Shown in pieces: positions 55,986-64,000 of a DNA stretch of 64,000 nucleotides (position 1 is its first letter; every line of letters starts with the position of its first letter). The notes beneath the pieces are model-generated. The model searched no databases. It saw only the letters and a list, made by a program, of their open reading frames with translations, and was not told the DNA's origin. The translations under genes were made by a program, and so were the position numbers. Origin of the DNA: Burkholderia pseudomultivorans (lineage in GTDB: Bacteria; Pseudomonadota; Gammaproteobacteria; Burkholderiales; Burkholderiaceae); assembly GCF_001718415.1 (NCBI RefSeq), contig NZ_CP013377.1, forward strand, positions 2,232,001 through 2,296,000, in the 5' to 3' direction.

Positions 55986-57398
55986 TTACGCGTTCGCGCG
56001 CGCGGCGCCCGGCACGCGGGCGGCGACGGCCTGCCGCGAACCCGGCCGGCCGATCGGGTGATATTCGATGCCCTGCTCGCTCATCGTCTCCGGCTCGTAC
56101 AGGTTGCGGCCGTCGAAGATCACGGGCGACTTCCACTGACGGCCGAGCGCGACGAAATCGGGGCTCTTGAACGCCTTCCATTCGGTGACGATCACGAGCG
56201 CGTCGGCATCGCGCGCGGCCTGCGCCTCGTCGTCGACGAAGCTCAGGCGCTCGAGCCAGCTCGGGTGGCTCGCGAGGTCGAGCGCGAGCACGCGGCGCGC
56301 TTCCTGCTGCGCGACCGGGTCGTACGCGGCGACGCGCGCGCCGCGCGACAGCAGCTCGGCGATCAGCGCGCGGCTCGGCGCCTCGCGCATGTCGTCGGTG
56401 TTCGGCTTGAACGCGAGGCCCCAGACGCCGAACGTGCGGCCCGTCAGGTCCTCGCCGAAGCGCGCGACGATCTTGTCGGCCAGCACGCGCTTCTGGTTCG
56501 CGTTGACGGCCGACACGGCCTGCAGGATCTGCAGCGCCTGGCCGTGCTCGTCCGCGGTGCGGATCAGCGCCTCGACGTCCTTCGGGAAGCACGAGCCGCC
56601 GTAGCCGCAGCCCGCGTACAGGAAGTGATAGCCGATGCGCGGATCGGAGCCGATCCCGCGCCGCACGGCCTCGATGTCCGCGCCGAAACGGTCCGCGAGG
56701 TTCGCGAGCTCGTTCATGAACGAGATGCGCGTCGCGAGCATCGCGTTCGCCGCGTACTTCGTGAATTCGGCCGAGCGCACGTCCATGTACAGCGTGCGTT
56801 CGTGGTTGCGGTTGAACGGCGCGTACAGCTTCTTCATCAGCTCGCGCGCACGCTCGCCCGGCACGTCGTCGTCGCAGCCGATCACGATGCGGTCCGGCCG
56901 CGTGAAATCGTCGACCGCCGCGCCTTCCTTCAGGAATTCCGGGTTCGACACGACCGAGAACATCTGGTCGCCGCCGCGCTTCGCGAGCTCTTCCGCGACC
57001 GCCGCGCGCACGCGCTCGGCCGTGCCGACCGGCACGGTCGACTTGTCGACGATCACCTTGAAGCCGGTCATGTAGCGGCCGATGTTGCGCGCGGCCGCGA
57101 GCACGTACTGCAGGTCGGCCGAGCCGTCCTCGTCGGGCGGCGTGCCGACCGCGATGAACTGCACGTCGCCGTGCGCGACCGCCGCCTCGATATCGGTCGA
57201 GAAGCGCAGGCGGCCCGCCGAGCGGTTGCGCGCGATCACTTCCTTCAGGCCCGGCTCGTGGATCGGCACGCCGCCGTTGTTCAGGATGTCGATCTTTGCC
57301 TGATCGACGTCGAGACAGAACACGTCGTGGCCGATGTCGGCGAGACAGGCGCCGGTGACCAGACCTACGTAACCGCTGCCGATGATAGTCAGATTCAT
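55986..57398 (-). CDS. bceC: UDP-glucose 6-dehydrogenase BceC
   Basis: 470-aa enzyme converting UDP-glucose to UDP-glucuronate, the acidic sugar donor of cepacian. NAD site [20 protein letters not shown]; catalytic Cys in [12 protein letters not shown]; conserved STVPVGTAE and [20 protein letters not shown]. Normal length with a short disordered C-terminal extension. 41 nt separate it from bceD. Confidence 0.97.
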   Translation of the reverse strand: MNLTIIGSGYVGLVTGACLADIGHDVFCLDVDQAKIDILNNGGVPIHEPGLKEVIARNRSAGRLRFSTDIEAAVAHGDVQFIAVGTPPDEDGSADLQYVLAAARNIGRYMTGFKVIVDKSTVPVGTAERVRAAVAEELAKRGGDQMFSVVSNPEFLKEGAAVDDFTRPDRIVIGCDDDVPGERARELMKKLYAPFNRNHERTLYMDVRSAEFTKYAANAMLATRISFMNELANLADRFGADIEAVRRGIGSDPRIGYHFLYAGCGYGGSCFPKDVEALIRTADEHGQALQILQAVSAVNANQKRVLADKIVARFGEDLTGRTFGVWGLAFKPNTDDMREAPSRALIAELLSRGARVAAYDPVAQQEARRVLALDLASHPSWLERLSFVDDEAQAARDADALVIVTEWKAFKSPDFVALGRQWKSPVIFDGRNLYEPETMSEQGIEYHPIGRPGSRQAVAARVPGAARANA

Positions 57399-57462
57399 GA
57401 TGTGTCGGACCTCGTGACCAATGATTCGAAATTGCTGAAACCGGGTGGGCGCATGCGCCGCG

Positions 57463-58836
57463 TCAGTAAGCGTTGCTGCCGGTGAAACCTTTCCAGAGCG
57501 TCAGCGCGACGATCTTGATGTCGAGCCAGAACGACCAGTTCTGCATGTAGTACAGGTCGAGCTTCACGCGGCCCATCATCTTCTCGATCTGGTCGGTTTC
57601 GCCGCGAAAACCGTTGATCTGTGCCCAGCCGGTGATGCCGGGCTTGATCCGGTAGCGGAACATGTAGCCCTTGACCAGATCCTTGTAGATGTCGTCGTGC
57701 GCGAGCGCATGCGGACGCGGGCCGACCACCGACATCTCGCCCTTCAGCACGTTGATGAACTGCGGCAGCTCGTCGAGGCTCGTGCGGCGCAGGAACCGGC
57801 CGACCGGCGTCACGCGCGAGTCGTTCCGGGTCGCCTGCGTGACCTGCCCCGCCACTTCCTGATGCACCTTCATCGAGCGGAACTTGTAGATCTCGAACTC
57901 GTGCCCGTCGATGCCCTTGCGCTTCTGGCGAAAGAACACCGGCCCGGCCGACGTCGCCTTGATCAGCACCGCGATCAGCAGCATCAGCGGCGCGAGCATC
58001 GCAAGCGCGGCCAGCGCGAACAGCCGGTCGAACACGAACTTCGGCAGGATCCGCACGTCGGTGATCGGCGACGCCGCGAGGTTGATCGCCGGCACGCCGA
58101 GCACCTCGACCACTTCCTGGTTGAAGAACGACAGGCTGCGCACGTCCGGGATGAAGCGGATGTTCACGAAGTCATGACGGAACACCGTGACGATCTGGTG
58201 GATCCGCCGCTCTTCCGAAATCGGCAAGGTGAGCCACAGCTCGCGGATCGCGCGGCTGCGCACGAGCCACACCAGCGATTCGAACTGCCGCTCGATGCGC
58301 ACGTCGTCGAGCGCCACGTCGCCGGCCGCCGCGCTTTCGTCGTACACGCACACCGGGTTGAAGCCCGCTTCCGGCCGCGCCCGCATCTGCGCGATCAGCC
58401 GGCGCGCCGCCGGCGTGCCGCCGACGATCGCGACCGCCTTCAGGTTGAAGCCGCCGCGCCGCAGCCGCCGCAGCACCGCATGAACGCACGCCTTCGAGCC
58501 AGCCAGCAGCGTCACGGTCACGACGGCCCAGTAGCCGAGCCACAGTCGCGACAGCTCGCCCGACTGGTGAAAGCTGAAGCTCATCAGGATGCCCGCGAGC
58601 TCGACCACGAGCCACGCGAACGCGACGCGCCCCATCAGCCCGACGAGCCGCTTGCCGCGCCACGACTGGTAGATGCCGAACGCCGGGAAACACACGACGA
58701 CGAGCAGGCAATCGAACAGCACCATCGTGCGCTGCAGATCGCTGAACCAGACGCTGCCGCCGTGCAGCGCGGCGGCGATCAGGGCCCCCGTCACGACCAT
58801 CGCGATATCGATGACTCTCGCCAGCACGCTCAACAT
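57463..58836 (-). CDS. bceB: Undecaprenyl-phosphate glucose phosphotransferase BceB
   Basis: 457-aa polyisoprenyl-phosphate hexose-1-phosphate transferase, which starts the cepacian repeat by loading glucose-1-phosphate onto undecaprenyl phosphate. N-terminal four-helix membrane part, CoA_binding-like mid domain ([15 protein letters not shown]) and the C-terminal catalytic domain ([61 protein letters not shown]). ATG 58836 is chosen: AGAGGAAG is about 7 nt upstream and it starts [13 protein letters not shown] at the membrane domain; the GTG at 58896 would add an unconserved lead. First gene of the minus-strand bce operon. Confidence 0.95.
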   Translation of the reverse strand: MLSVLARVIDIAMVVTGALIAAALHGGSVWFSDLQRTMVLFDCLLVVVCFPAFGIYQSWRGKRLVGLMGRVAFAWLVVELAGILMSFSFHQSGELSRLWLGYWAVVTVTLLAGSKACVHAVLRRLRRGGFNLKAVAIVGGTPAARRLIAQMRARPEAGFNPVCVYDESAAAGDVALDDVRIERQFESLVWLVRSRAIRELWLTLPISEERRIHQIVTVFRHDFVNIRFIPDVRSLSFFNQEVVEVLGVPAINLAASPITDVRILPKFVFDRLFALAALAMLAPLMLLIAVLIKATSAGPVFFRQKRKGIDGHEFEIYKFRSMKVHQEVAGQVTQATRNDSRVTPVGRFLRRTSLDELPQFINVLKGEMSVVGPRPHALAHDDIYKDLVKGYMFRYRIKPGITGWAQINGFRGETDQIEKMMGRVKLDLYYMQNWSFWLDIKIVALTLWKGFTGSNAY

Positions 58837-59263
58837 GTCTGCTTCCTCTTTGAACAGGCGTTTGCCGAACAGCTCCTCGTGCAGCCCGTGCCGCACATTC
58901 GATTCAAACGTTGCATGACGCTATTGAACCGGTAAGAAAATTCCTCCCGCAAGCGCACAAGTATTTCGAAAAATAATCGGAAATTCTTTCCACCCGCAAA
59001 CCGAATTAAATCGGCAGGTTTTCCCGAATCGACTGAAAATTACGACTATTTCGCAAGCTTTACGCCGACCTCAGACCCTTTGCAGACGGCCTTACCCGGC
59101 CAGCAAGCGGATTTATTTTTTATTTTTTTATTTGCACCCGCCACTCGCACGTAAGATTTTCCATGGTGAATGAATCGCACCTCTCCGGAAATTAGCCCGG
59201 TTTTATTGTCGATTTACTTCATGCTACAACGGCAGGCACTGACTTCAATCGAGGAGTGCCAAC
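58837..59263. promoter_or_regulatory. Divergent control region of the cepacian cluster (bceB / bceA)
   Basis: 427 bp, distinctly AT-rich for this genome. Contains GAACCGGTAA (58926-58935), a CCGA-N6-TCGG dyad (59001-59014) and a long A/T tract (about 59110-59133), which may bend DNA or bind a nucleoid protein. The bceA side ends with GAGGAG before its ATG. Clear -35/-10 pairs could not be fixed on either strand. Confidence 0.6.
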
Positions 59264-60790
59264 ATGAATGCTCCGGCCGTGGCTGCCGATACGCGCCATT
59301 CTTCTTCCGCCGCAAGCGCCGCCGGCACGCGCGTCGCGGTTCAGCAGGTGATCCTCGCCGGCGGGTCGGGCACGCGCCTGTGGCCGATGTCGCGCGAACA
59401 CTATCCGAAGCAGCTGATCGGCCTGCTCGGCGACCATTCGCTGCTGCAGTCGACCGCGCTGCGCCTCGACGGCCTGACGACCGGCCACCCGGTCAACGAC
59501 GAGGTGCTGATCGTCTGCGGCGAGGATCACCGCTTCACCACCGCCGAGCAGTTGCGCCTGACCGGCAAGCGCGCGTCGATCGTGCTCGAGCCGCTCGGCC
59601 GCGACACCGCGCCCGCGCTGACACTTGCCGCGCTGCGCATCGTCGCCGGCGGCAGCGACGCGGTGATGACCGTGATGCCGGCCGATCATGCGGTGGCCGA
59701 CCTGCCGCGCTTTCACGCGGCCGTCGCGGCCGGCGTGCACTGCGCGGCGCAAGGCCGGATCGCCACGATGGGCATCGTGCCCGACCGCGCGGAAACCGGC
59801 TACGGCTATATCCGCGTCGGTGCGCCGCTCGGCGATGCGGAGACCGGCGAACTCGACGTACGCCGCCTCGACCGCTTCGTCGAGAAGCCGCATCTCGAAC
59901 TCGCCCGCCAGTACGTCGCATCCGGCGAATACTGGTGGAACAGCGGCATCTTCATCGTCCGCGCGTCGGTATGGCTGAACGCGATCCGCGAACTCGAGCC
60001 GGCCATCTACGCGGCCTGCGAACAGGCGGTCGCGCAAGGCAAGCAGGACGGCGATTTCTTCCGCGTCGATCGCGACGCGTTCGCCGCGTCGCCGTCGAAC
60101 TCGATCGACTACGCGGTGATGGAACAGCTCGCGAACCTGCCGTCGGTGCCCGAAAGCGTCGTCGTGCCGCTCGACGCGGGCTGGTCGGACGTCGGCTCGT
60201 GGGACGCGATCTGGCAGATCCTGCCGAAGGACGACGCCGACAACGTCGGCCGCGGCCACGTGCTGTTCGAGGACGCCGGATCGACGTTCGCGCATTCGGA
60301 AAGCCGGCTCGTCGCGTGCGTCGGCACGCAGAACCTCGTCGTCGTCGAGACGCCCGATGCGGTGCTCGTCGCGGACAAGTCGCGCGTGCAGGACGTGAAG
60401 AAGATCGTCGGGCGCATCAAGGCCGAGCGCGGCGCGGAAGCGACCGATCACCGCAAGGTGCATCGCCCGTGGGGCCATTACGACTCGGTCGACATGGGCG
60501 AACGCTTCCAGGTGAAGCGCATCGTCGTGAAGCCGGGTGCGCGGCTGTCGCTGCAGATGCACCACCACCGCGCCGAACACTGGATCGTCGTGCGCGGCAC
60601 CGCGCGCATCACGCGCGGCGACGACACCTTCCTGCTGTCGGAGAACGAATCGACGTATATCCCGCTCGGCGTTTCGCATCGCCTCGAGAACCCGGGCAAG
60701 ATGCCGCTCGAACTGATCGAGGTGCAATCGGGCGCGTATCTCGGCGAGGACGACATCGTCCGCTTCGACGACACCTACGGCCGGGAGTAA
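59264..60790 (+). CDS. bceA: Bifunctional mannose-1-phosphate guanylyltransferase / mannose-6-phosphate isomerase BceA
   Basis: 508-aa enzyme supplying GDP-mannose. The N-terminal pyrophosphorylase (about 25-320) has ILAGGSGTRLWPMSREHYPKQ-like start with its GSGTR loop, and FVEKP; the C-terminal cupin isomerase (about 385-500) has RPWGHYDSVDMGERFQVKRI and the metal-binding QMHHHRAEHWIVV. GAGGAG is 7 nt before ATG 59264. Divergent from bceB across the control region, and closed by a hairpin. Confidence 0.96.
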   Translation: MNAPAVAADTRHSSSAASAAGTRVAVQQVILAGGSGTRLWPMSREHYPKQLIGLLGDHSLLQSTALRLDGLTTGHPVNDEVLIVCGEDHRFTTAEQLRLTGKRASIVLEPLGRDTAPALTLAALRIVAGGSDAVMTVMPADHAVADLPRFHAAVAAGVHCAAQGRIATMGIVPDRAETGYGYIRVGAPLGDAETGELDVRRLDRFVEKPHLELARQYVASGEYWWNSGIFIVRASVWLNAIRELEPAIYAACEQAVAQGKQDGDFFRVDRDAFAASPSNSIDYAVMEQLANLPSVPESVVVPLDAGWSDVGSWDAIWQILPKDDADNVGRGHVLFEDAGSTFAHSESRLVACVGTQNLVVVETPDAVLVADKSRVQDVKKIVGRIKAERGAEATDHRKVHRPWGHYDSVDMGERFQVKRIVVKPGARLSLQMHHHRAEHWIVVRGTARITRGDDTFLLSENESTYIPLGVSHRLENPGKMPLELIEVQSGAYLGEDDIVRFDDTYGRE

Positions 60791-60824
60791 CGGCACGCAG
60801 GAGGCCCCGGCGGCCACAAACGAC

Positions 60825-60854
60825 GGGGCGCCGCATCGACCACTGCGGCGCCCC
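60825..60854. terminator. Hairpin between bceA and the DUF4096-fusion gene
   Basis: Perfect 11-bp stem GGGGCGCCGCA / TGCGGCGCCCC (60825-60835 / 60844-60854), loop TCGACCAC. Lies between convergent stops at 60790 and 60922, so probably used by both. No T-run. Confidence 0.65.
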
Positions 60855-60921
60855 GGCCTGACCTGCATCGCACCGACGGCGGACCTCGCGAGCACGATGT
60901 CCGCGCGGCTTCGCGCGACGC

Positions 60922-61863
60922 TCAACCGACCCGATACGCGTACTCGCGACGCTCCGACTGCACCGGATCGTTGCGGCTCTCGGCCAGCGCACCCGCGTGG
61001 CGGTCGGCGATGAAGCGCTTGATGTCCGACTCCGCACGCGCGAGCGCGGACAGGCCGGCCAGCACTTCGCTTTGCGGCACGCGCGCCGGCTCGTCGCTCG
61101 CGCCGTGGCGATCGATCCACTGGCGCGCCCAGTCGAGCGCGTACTGCTCGGCTTCCTCGGGATCGGTAAAGCGCGGGCCGATCAGGCCCGAGCGTTCGAC
61201 GCGCCGGTCGTCCTGCACGATCTCGGCCCAGGCGCGGTACATCAGGTTCTGCACCGGCTGCGCGATACCGTAGATCGTGTAGCCGCGATACTCGTCGATC
61301 TGCGGCTCGGCCGACGCGAAGCTCGCGGACGACACGCGCGCATGACGCATGCCCGCGTCCGGCGCACCGGGCACGGCGAACGACGCGCCGGACGATGCAG
61401 CCGCTTCGTCGCGGGCCGCGGCACTGCCTCGCGCGCCTTCGTCGGCCCAAACGTTTGCCTGCGCCACCGGCAATTGCCACGACTCGGGGTTTTGCCAGAA
61501 CACGCCGCGCAAACGGTCGTTGTCGGGCACGGGTTCCGCGCGGCACGCGGGTGCGACCGGCGCCGGCGGCGGCGGCACATACGCAAACGTGCGGCCGCTG
61601 AACTGGGTCAGCACGTCGATCATCTTCAGCAGCGTGCCGTTCGCGAGCCACTCTTCGTAACGGCGGCGGCACGTCGGGCCGGACGGGTAACGACCCGGCA
61701 GCTTCGACCAGGCTTCGCCCGTGGTCAGGATCCAGAGCACCGCGTTGGCGACGACGCGCGGTTCCGCGCGTGGACGACCGCGGCGGTTCAGCCGGATGGG
61801 TTCATCGGCGATCAGCGGTGAAAGACGAAACCACTCTTCATCGTTAAGCTCATCGAAGAACAT
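60922..61863 (-). CDS. DUF4096 (IS5-type transposase N-terminal) domain fused to an uncharacterised C-terminal domain
   Basis: 313-aa protein. Residues about 4-88 form the DUF4096 HTH domain of IS402/IS5-group transposases (WFRLSPLIADEP, RRGRPRAEPRVVANAVLWIL, GEAWSKLPGRYPSGPTCRRR, WLANGTLLKMIDVL). The DDE catalytic domain is absent. Instead comes a Pro/Ala-rich linker (about 95-190) and a folded-looking domain with EYRGYTIYGIAQP, YRAWAEIVQDDR, GLIGPRFTDPEEAEQYALDW (about 190-255), then a charged helical C-terminus. GGAGAG lies 8 nt before ATG 61863. It looks like a domesticated DNA-binding protein. Position next to the cepacian genes suggests, but does not show, a regulatory role. Confidence 0.78.
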   Translation of the reverse strand: MFFDELNDEEWFRLSPLIADEPIRLNRRGRPRAEPRVVANAVLWILTTGEAWSKLPGRYPSGPTCRRRYEEWLANGTLLKMIDVLTQFSGRTFAYVPPPPAPVAPACRAEPVPDNDRLRGVFWQNPESWQLPVAQANVWADEGARGSAAARDEAAASSGASFAVPGAPDAGMRHARVSSASFASAEPQIDEYRGYTIYGIAQPVQNLMYRAWAEIVQDDRRVERSGLIGPRFTDPEEAEQYALDWARQWIDRHGASDEPARVPQSEVLAGLSALARAESDIKRFIADRHAGALAESRNDPVQSERREYAYRVG

Positions 61864-62060
61864 AGCAGATCTCTCCACGCAGCCAGGCCGGGGCTGCGAT
61901 TGGCGGCGCCGTCGCGACAGGTCGCTGGGGCGGCCGGGTTGCACGTTATGGTTATCCGGTTGTGCACGCCGGCTCGACACCGCACTACCGCGGTGCCGCG
62001 ATTCCCGGCAATGGCGCACAAATCACGGTCTCACTCCAATGTGGGAATTTTTGTGCACGA

Positions 62061-62088
62061 AGCATACCATCCCTAGGGTTTATCTCAA
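62061..62088 (-). promoter_or_regulatory. Putative promoter of the DUF4096-fusion gene
   Basis: On the minus strand TTGAGA (62083-62088) and TATGCT (62061-62066) with a 16-bp spacer that contains the perfect palindrome CCCTAGGG (62071-62078). It would give a leader of about 190 nt. Confidence 0.5.
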
Positions 62089-62186
62089 TATGACAATGAC
62101 TTAATGTTACGCACTGAAACAACCTGCCAAGGATGCGGAATCTTTTTATGCATGAATTTTTTTACGGGATGCTTATGCAGGGCGCT

Positions 62187-62213
62187 GCAAAGCCCCGTCC
62201 GGCGGGGCTCTGC
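62187..62213. terminator. Hairpin upstream of the DUF4096-fusion promoter
   Basis: AGCCCCG (62191-62197) and CGGGGCT (62203-62209) with loop TCCGG, extended by partly paired TGCA/TGCG flanks. On the minus strand it could end transcripts arriving from the DUF3501 gene. Confidence 0.5.
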
Positions 62214-62267
62214 GGGATGCCTACGAAACTTGCGGAGGGATTGTTTCGCAGTGCTCCGACCCTTACC

Positions 62268-62345
62268 GGTAACAAACCCGGGATTCACGGCCGAAAATCG
62301 GTAAATCCGGGAAAAATTGGTAACAAGATATTCACGAACCGGTAA
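62268..62345. repeat. Cluster of four GGTAA repeats
   Basis: Copies begin at 62268, 62300, 62319 and 62341, alternately extended as GGTAACAA and GGTAAATC; the first sits in the palindrome TTACCGGTAA (62263-62272). ATTCACG precedes the second and fourth copies. Spacing 32, 19 and 22 bp. Confidence 0.6.
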
Positions 62346-62503
62346 ATCATTCAATTGCGCGCCGTTGGAATTATCTCCGCGCACAAGTTTTTATCGGTTC
62401 CCCTGCGGGTGATGAAAGCGACGTGACGTGACGCGCACGTTGTTTCGCTGCGCGCAAGCGCGCGCAGGCAAAAATGTCGTTGCCGTCGCAAGCATGAGTG
62501 TCG

Positions 62504-63085
62504 TCAGCGCAGGTCGCCGGCCAGCGACGCGGTCACCTCCGCGTCGATGCGCTGCGCCGGCATCTTGTACGCCGGATGATCGCAGCCGATCGACAGCGCC
62601 GCGCCGCCCTTGAGCGCCGCACGCATCGGCGCGCTCAGCTCGAAGCGCACGAAATGCACGGCGGAGGTCTTCTCCGCGTTGTCGCGTTCGAGATCCTCGT
62701 CGGCGATCGCATGGACCGGCGCGTGACCGTCGACCTGCAGGTACACGCGATCCTCGATGCCGATCAGCCGCGCGAGCGCCGCGCGCCGTTCGGCCTCGTG
62801 TTCGTACTCGATCTGCATCGTCGCCTTCAGGTTGGTGCCGTCGGGCACCAGCGGCAGATACGCATCCAGTTCGCCTTCGATGCCCGCCTCGTCGAAGATC
62901 TTCTCGATGTGCAGCATCTCCTGGATCTGATAGCGGATCGTGGTCTCGTCCTCGAACAGGAAGCGCAGATGATTGCCGAGCGATACCGCGCGGCGGCGCT
63001 TGTACGCGACGAGCCGCGCGTGTTCGGTCTTGCGGATCTTCGCGTACGCCTCGAGCGTCAGCAGGGAGTCGCGGGTCAGCGTCAT
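62504..63085 (-). CDS. DUF3501 family protein
   Basis: 193-aa cytosolic protein typical of DUF3501: RDSLLTLEAYAKIRKTEHARLVAYKRRRAVSLG, then LRFLFEDETTIRYQIQEML and IGCDHPAYK near the C-terminus. It regularly occurs beside a CCG-domain Fe-S protein and a rubrerythrin, forming a redox-associated module. Here it follows such an Fe-S gene by 39 nt, so they form one operon. Molecular role unknown. Confidence 0.87.
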   Translation of the reverse strand: MTLTRDSLLTLEAYAKIRKTEHARLVAYKRRRAVSLGNHLRFLFEDETTIRYQIQEMLHIEKIFDEAGIEGELDAYLPLVPDGTNLKATMQIEYEHEAERRAALARLIGIEDRVYLQVDGHAPVHAIADEDLERDNAEKTSAVHFVRFELSAPMRAALKGGAALSIGCDHPAYKMPAQRIDAEVTASLAGDLR

Positions 63086-63124
63086 GAATGTCCTCGTCCT
63101 CGTTGGTCGGGCGGCCGCCGTGCG

Positions 63125-64000
63125 TCAGATGCCGTATGCGCGACGCAGCAGCGTGAGCGGATGCGCGAGCGGCGCCGACGGCAGCCCCTGCTCGTCGATG
63201 CCCTGCGCGATGTGATGGCCGGCCAGCGCGCAATCGGACGACACGAAATCGGGTTTCGGCTCGGCCATCGCCTTGAACACCGGGCCGCCGATCCGCATCG
63301 CGTCCGCGTGGAACGCCTTCTTCACGCCGAAGGTGCCCGCATGGCCCGAACAGCGCTCGACGACGTTCACGCGCGTATCGGGCACGAGCGACAGCGTGTC
63401 GGCCGTCTTGCGGCCGATGTTCTGCACGCGCGCGTGGCACGGCACGTGATACGAGACGGTGCCGAGGCCGGTCTTGAAATCGGTCTTCAGCAGTCCGTCG
63501 CGATGCCGCGCGATCACGTATTCGAACGGATCCCAGAACGCGTCGGCGACCGCGCGCACCGCTTCGTCGTCGGGGAACATCAGCGGCAGCTCGTTCTTGT
63601 ACATCAGCACGCAGCTCGGGATCGCGCCGATCAGCGCATAGCCTTCGCGCGCGTAGCGCTCGAGCACCGGGATGTTGACGGCCTTCTTCGCGGCGACGCC
63701 GGCGAGGTTGCCCTGTTCGAGCAGCGGCATCCCGCAGCAGGCCTCGCGCGTCACGAGTTCGTACGGGATGTCGTTGTGCGCGAGGATCGCGAGCAGGTCG
63801 TGACCGATGCCGGGCTCGTTGAAATTCACGTAGCAGGTCGCGTAGATCGCGACGCGGCCGGGCGTGCGCTCGCCGTCGCGCGCAGCCGGCGCGGACGAGC
63901 GCTGCGCCGCGCGCCGGAACTTGCGCGGCGCGAATTCCGGCAGCCAGGCGTGACGATCGACGCCGAGCGCCGCTTCGAGCGCATGGCGCGCGGGCGGCGT
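63125..64000 (-). CDS. CCG-domain Fe-S protein (heterodisulfide reductase/GlpC-like), partial, 5' end beyond window
   Basis: The last 291 aa are visible; the frame stays open to the window edge (RVAIYATCYVNFNEPG upstream of an internal GTG). The first CCG domain has Cys-x(many)-REACCGMPLLEQG; the second has SYHVPCHARVQNIG and ERCSGHAGTFG, with Ser in place of the second Cys of CCG. Such proteins pass electrons between ferredoxin-like clusters and quinones or thiols; N-terminal ferredoxin clusters would lie outside the window. Precedes DUF3501 in an apparent operon. Confidence 0.88.
   Translation of the reverse strand, partial: TPPARHALEAALGVDRHAWLPEFAPRKFRRAAQRSSAPAARDGERTPGRVAIYATCYVNFNEPGIGHDLLAILAHNDIPYELVTREACCGMPLLEQGNLAGVAAKKAVNIPVLERYAREGYALIGAIPSCVLMYKNELPLMFPDDEAVRAVADAFWDPFEYVIARHRDGLLKTDFKTGLGTVSYHVPCHARVQNIGRKTADTLSLVPDTRVNVVERCSGHAGTFGVKKAFHADAMRIGGPVFKAMAEPKPDFVSSDCALAGHHIAQGIDEQGLPSAPLAHPLTLLRRAYGI

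Larger units (their letters stand above)
61864..62503. other. Long gene-free upstream region of the DUF4096-fusion gene
   Basis: 640 bp, AT-richer than the surroundings. It contains an IR GCACAAA/TTTGTGC (62016-62022 / 62050-62056), a putative minus-strand promoter, a hairpin, a cluster of four GGTAA repeats (62268-62345) and a second GC hairpin (CTGCGCGC / GCGCGCAG, 62448-62455 / 62460-62467). Open frames here do not look coding. Confidence 0.6.

Noticed and set aside
58837..59263. JUMPstart/ops element before the cepacian genes
   Set aside because: I looked for a GGCGGTAG-type core and found none.
60922..61863. Complete IS5-group insertion sequence
   Set aside because: No DDE domain follows the HTH domain and I could not find flanking inverted repeats or target duplication.
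62085..62384. 99-aa minus-strand frame in the upstream region of the DUF4096-fusion gene
   Set aside because: No ribosome site, no family resemblance, and it runs through the repeat cluster and hairpin; more likely regulatory DNA.

Overview
The window is very GC-rich, densely coded DNA with short intergenic gaps, and every recognisable gene matches Burkholderia. The strongest clue is an eleven-gene set at 46.0-60.8 kb whose products and order match the published bceA-K (cepacian exopolysaccharide) cluster of the Burkholderia cepacia complex. A thrB-linked membrane gene of the family named after B. pseudomallei BPSS1780 suggests the second chromosome. Assignment to the cepacia complex or a close relative is inferred from gene content and order; no database was searched. 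I see no tRNA, rRNA, complete insertion sequence, phage or CRISPR.

Layout. (1) 0-9.7 kb, housekeeping: Rieske oxygenase, sulfurtransferase, dienelactone hydrolase-like protein, type II NADH dehydrogenase, polA head-to-head with a LOG-family gene, a small exported PXPV protein and a DUF523 protein. (2) 9.9-13.9 kb: amn, DUF2782, thrB, BPSS1780-family protein. (3) 14.0-15.1 kb: ohrR and ohr with matching operators. (4) 15.2-17.5 kb: DUF3563 gene with a striking promoter palindrome, PHB-depolymerase-like esterase, PAP2 protein. (5) 17.6-20.9 kb: modABC with a ModE-type operator, and modE. (6) 21-35.6 kb, mixed metabolic and regulatory genes: CYTH/CHAD protein, tautomerase and LysR pair, DMT transporter, histidine-kinase-like protein with a degraded ATPase domain, CNNM transporter, ThiE-like protein, TreZ-like protein lacking catalytic acids, methyltransferase, GST, DUF1345, PPP phosphatase, RES/Xre toxin-antitoxin pair and an orphan amino-acid-binding protein. 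(7) 35.6-45.9 kb: a gene-poor stretch, a sigma-54 activator with a His/Asp-rich tail, COG3687 protein, FKBP, AraC, GNAT, two MFS pumps, a frameshifted leucine-rich gene and an HxlR regulator. (8) 46.0-60.8 kb: the cepacian cluster, with bceB-K on the minus strand and bceA divergent. (9) 60.9-64 kb: a gene fusing a transposase-type DUF4096 DNA-binding domain to an unrelated C-terminal domain, behind a long repeat-containing upstream region, then DUF3501 and the 3' part of a CCG-domain Fe-S protein.

How the genes work together. BceA makes GDP-mannose and BceC UDP-glucuronate. BceB loads the first glucose onto undecaprenyl phosphate, BceG/H/J/K add sugars, BceI polymerises, and BceE/BceF with the phosphatase BceD form the export and chain-length machinery. 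No Wzx flippase or acyltransferase is present, so the pathway must be completed from another locus. ModABC imports molybdate under probable ModE control. OhrR/Ohr senses and removes organic peroxides.

Best leads: the DUF4096 fusion next to the cepacian locus; the palindrome whose loop is a TATAAT box at 15.4 kb; the TreZ-like probable pseudo-enzyme; the kinase with a degraded ATP site; the 26-bp operator-like dyad at 39.3 kb; and paired repeats between the HxlR and MFS genes.
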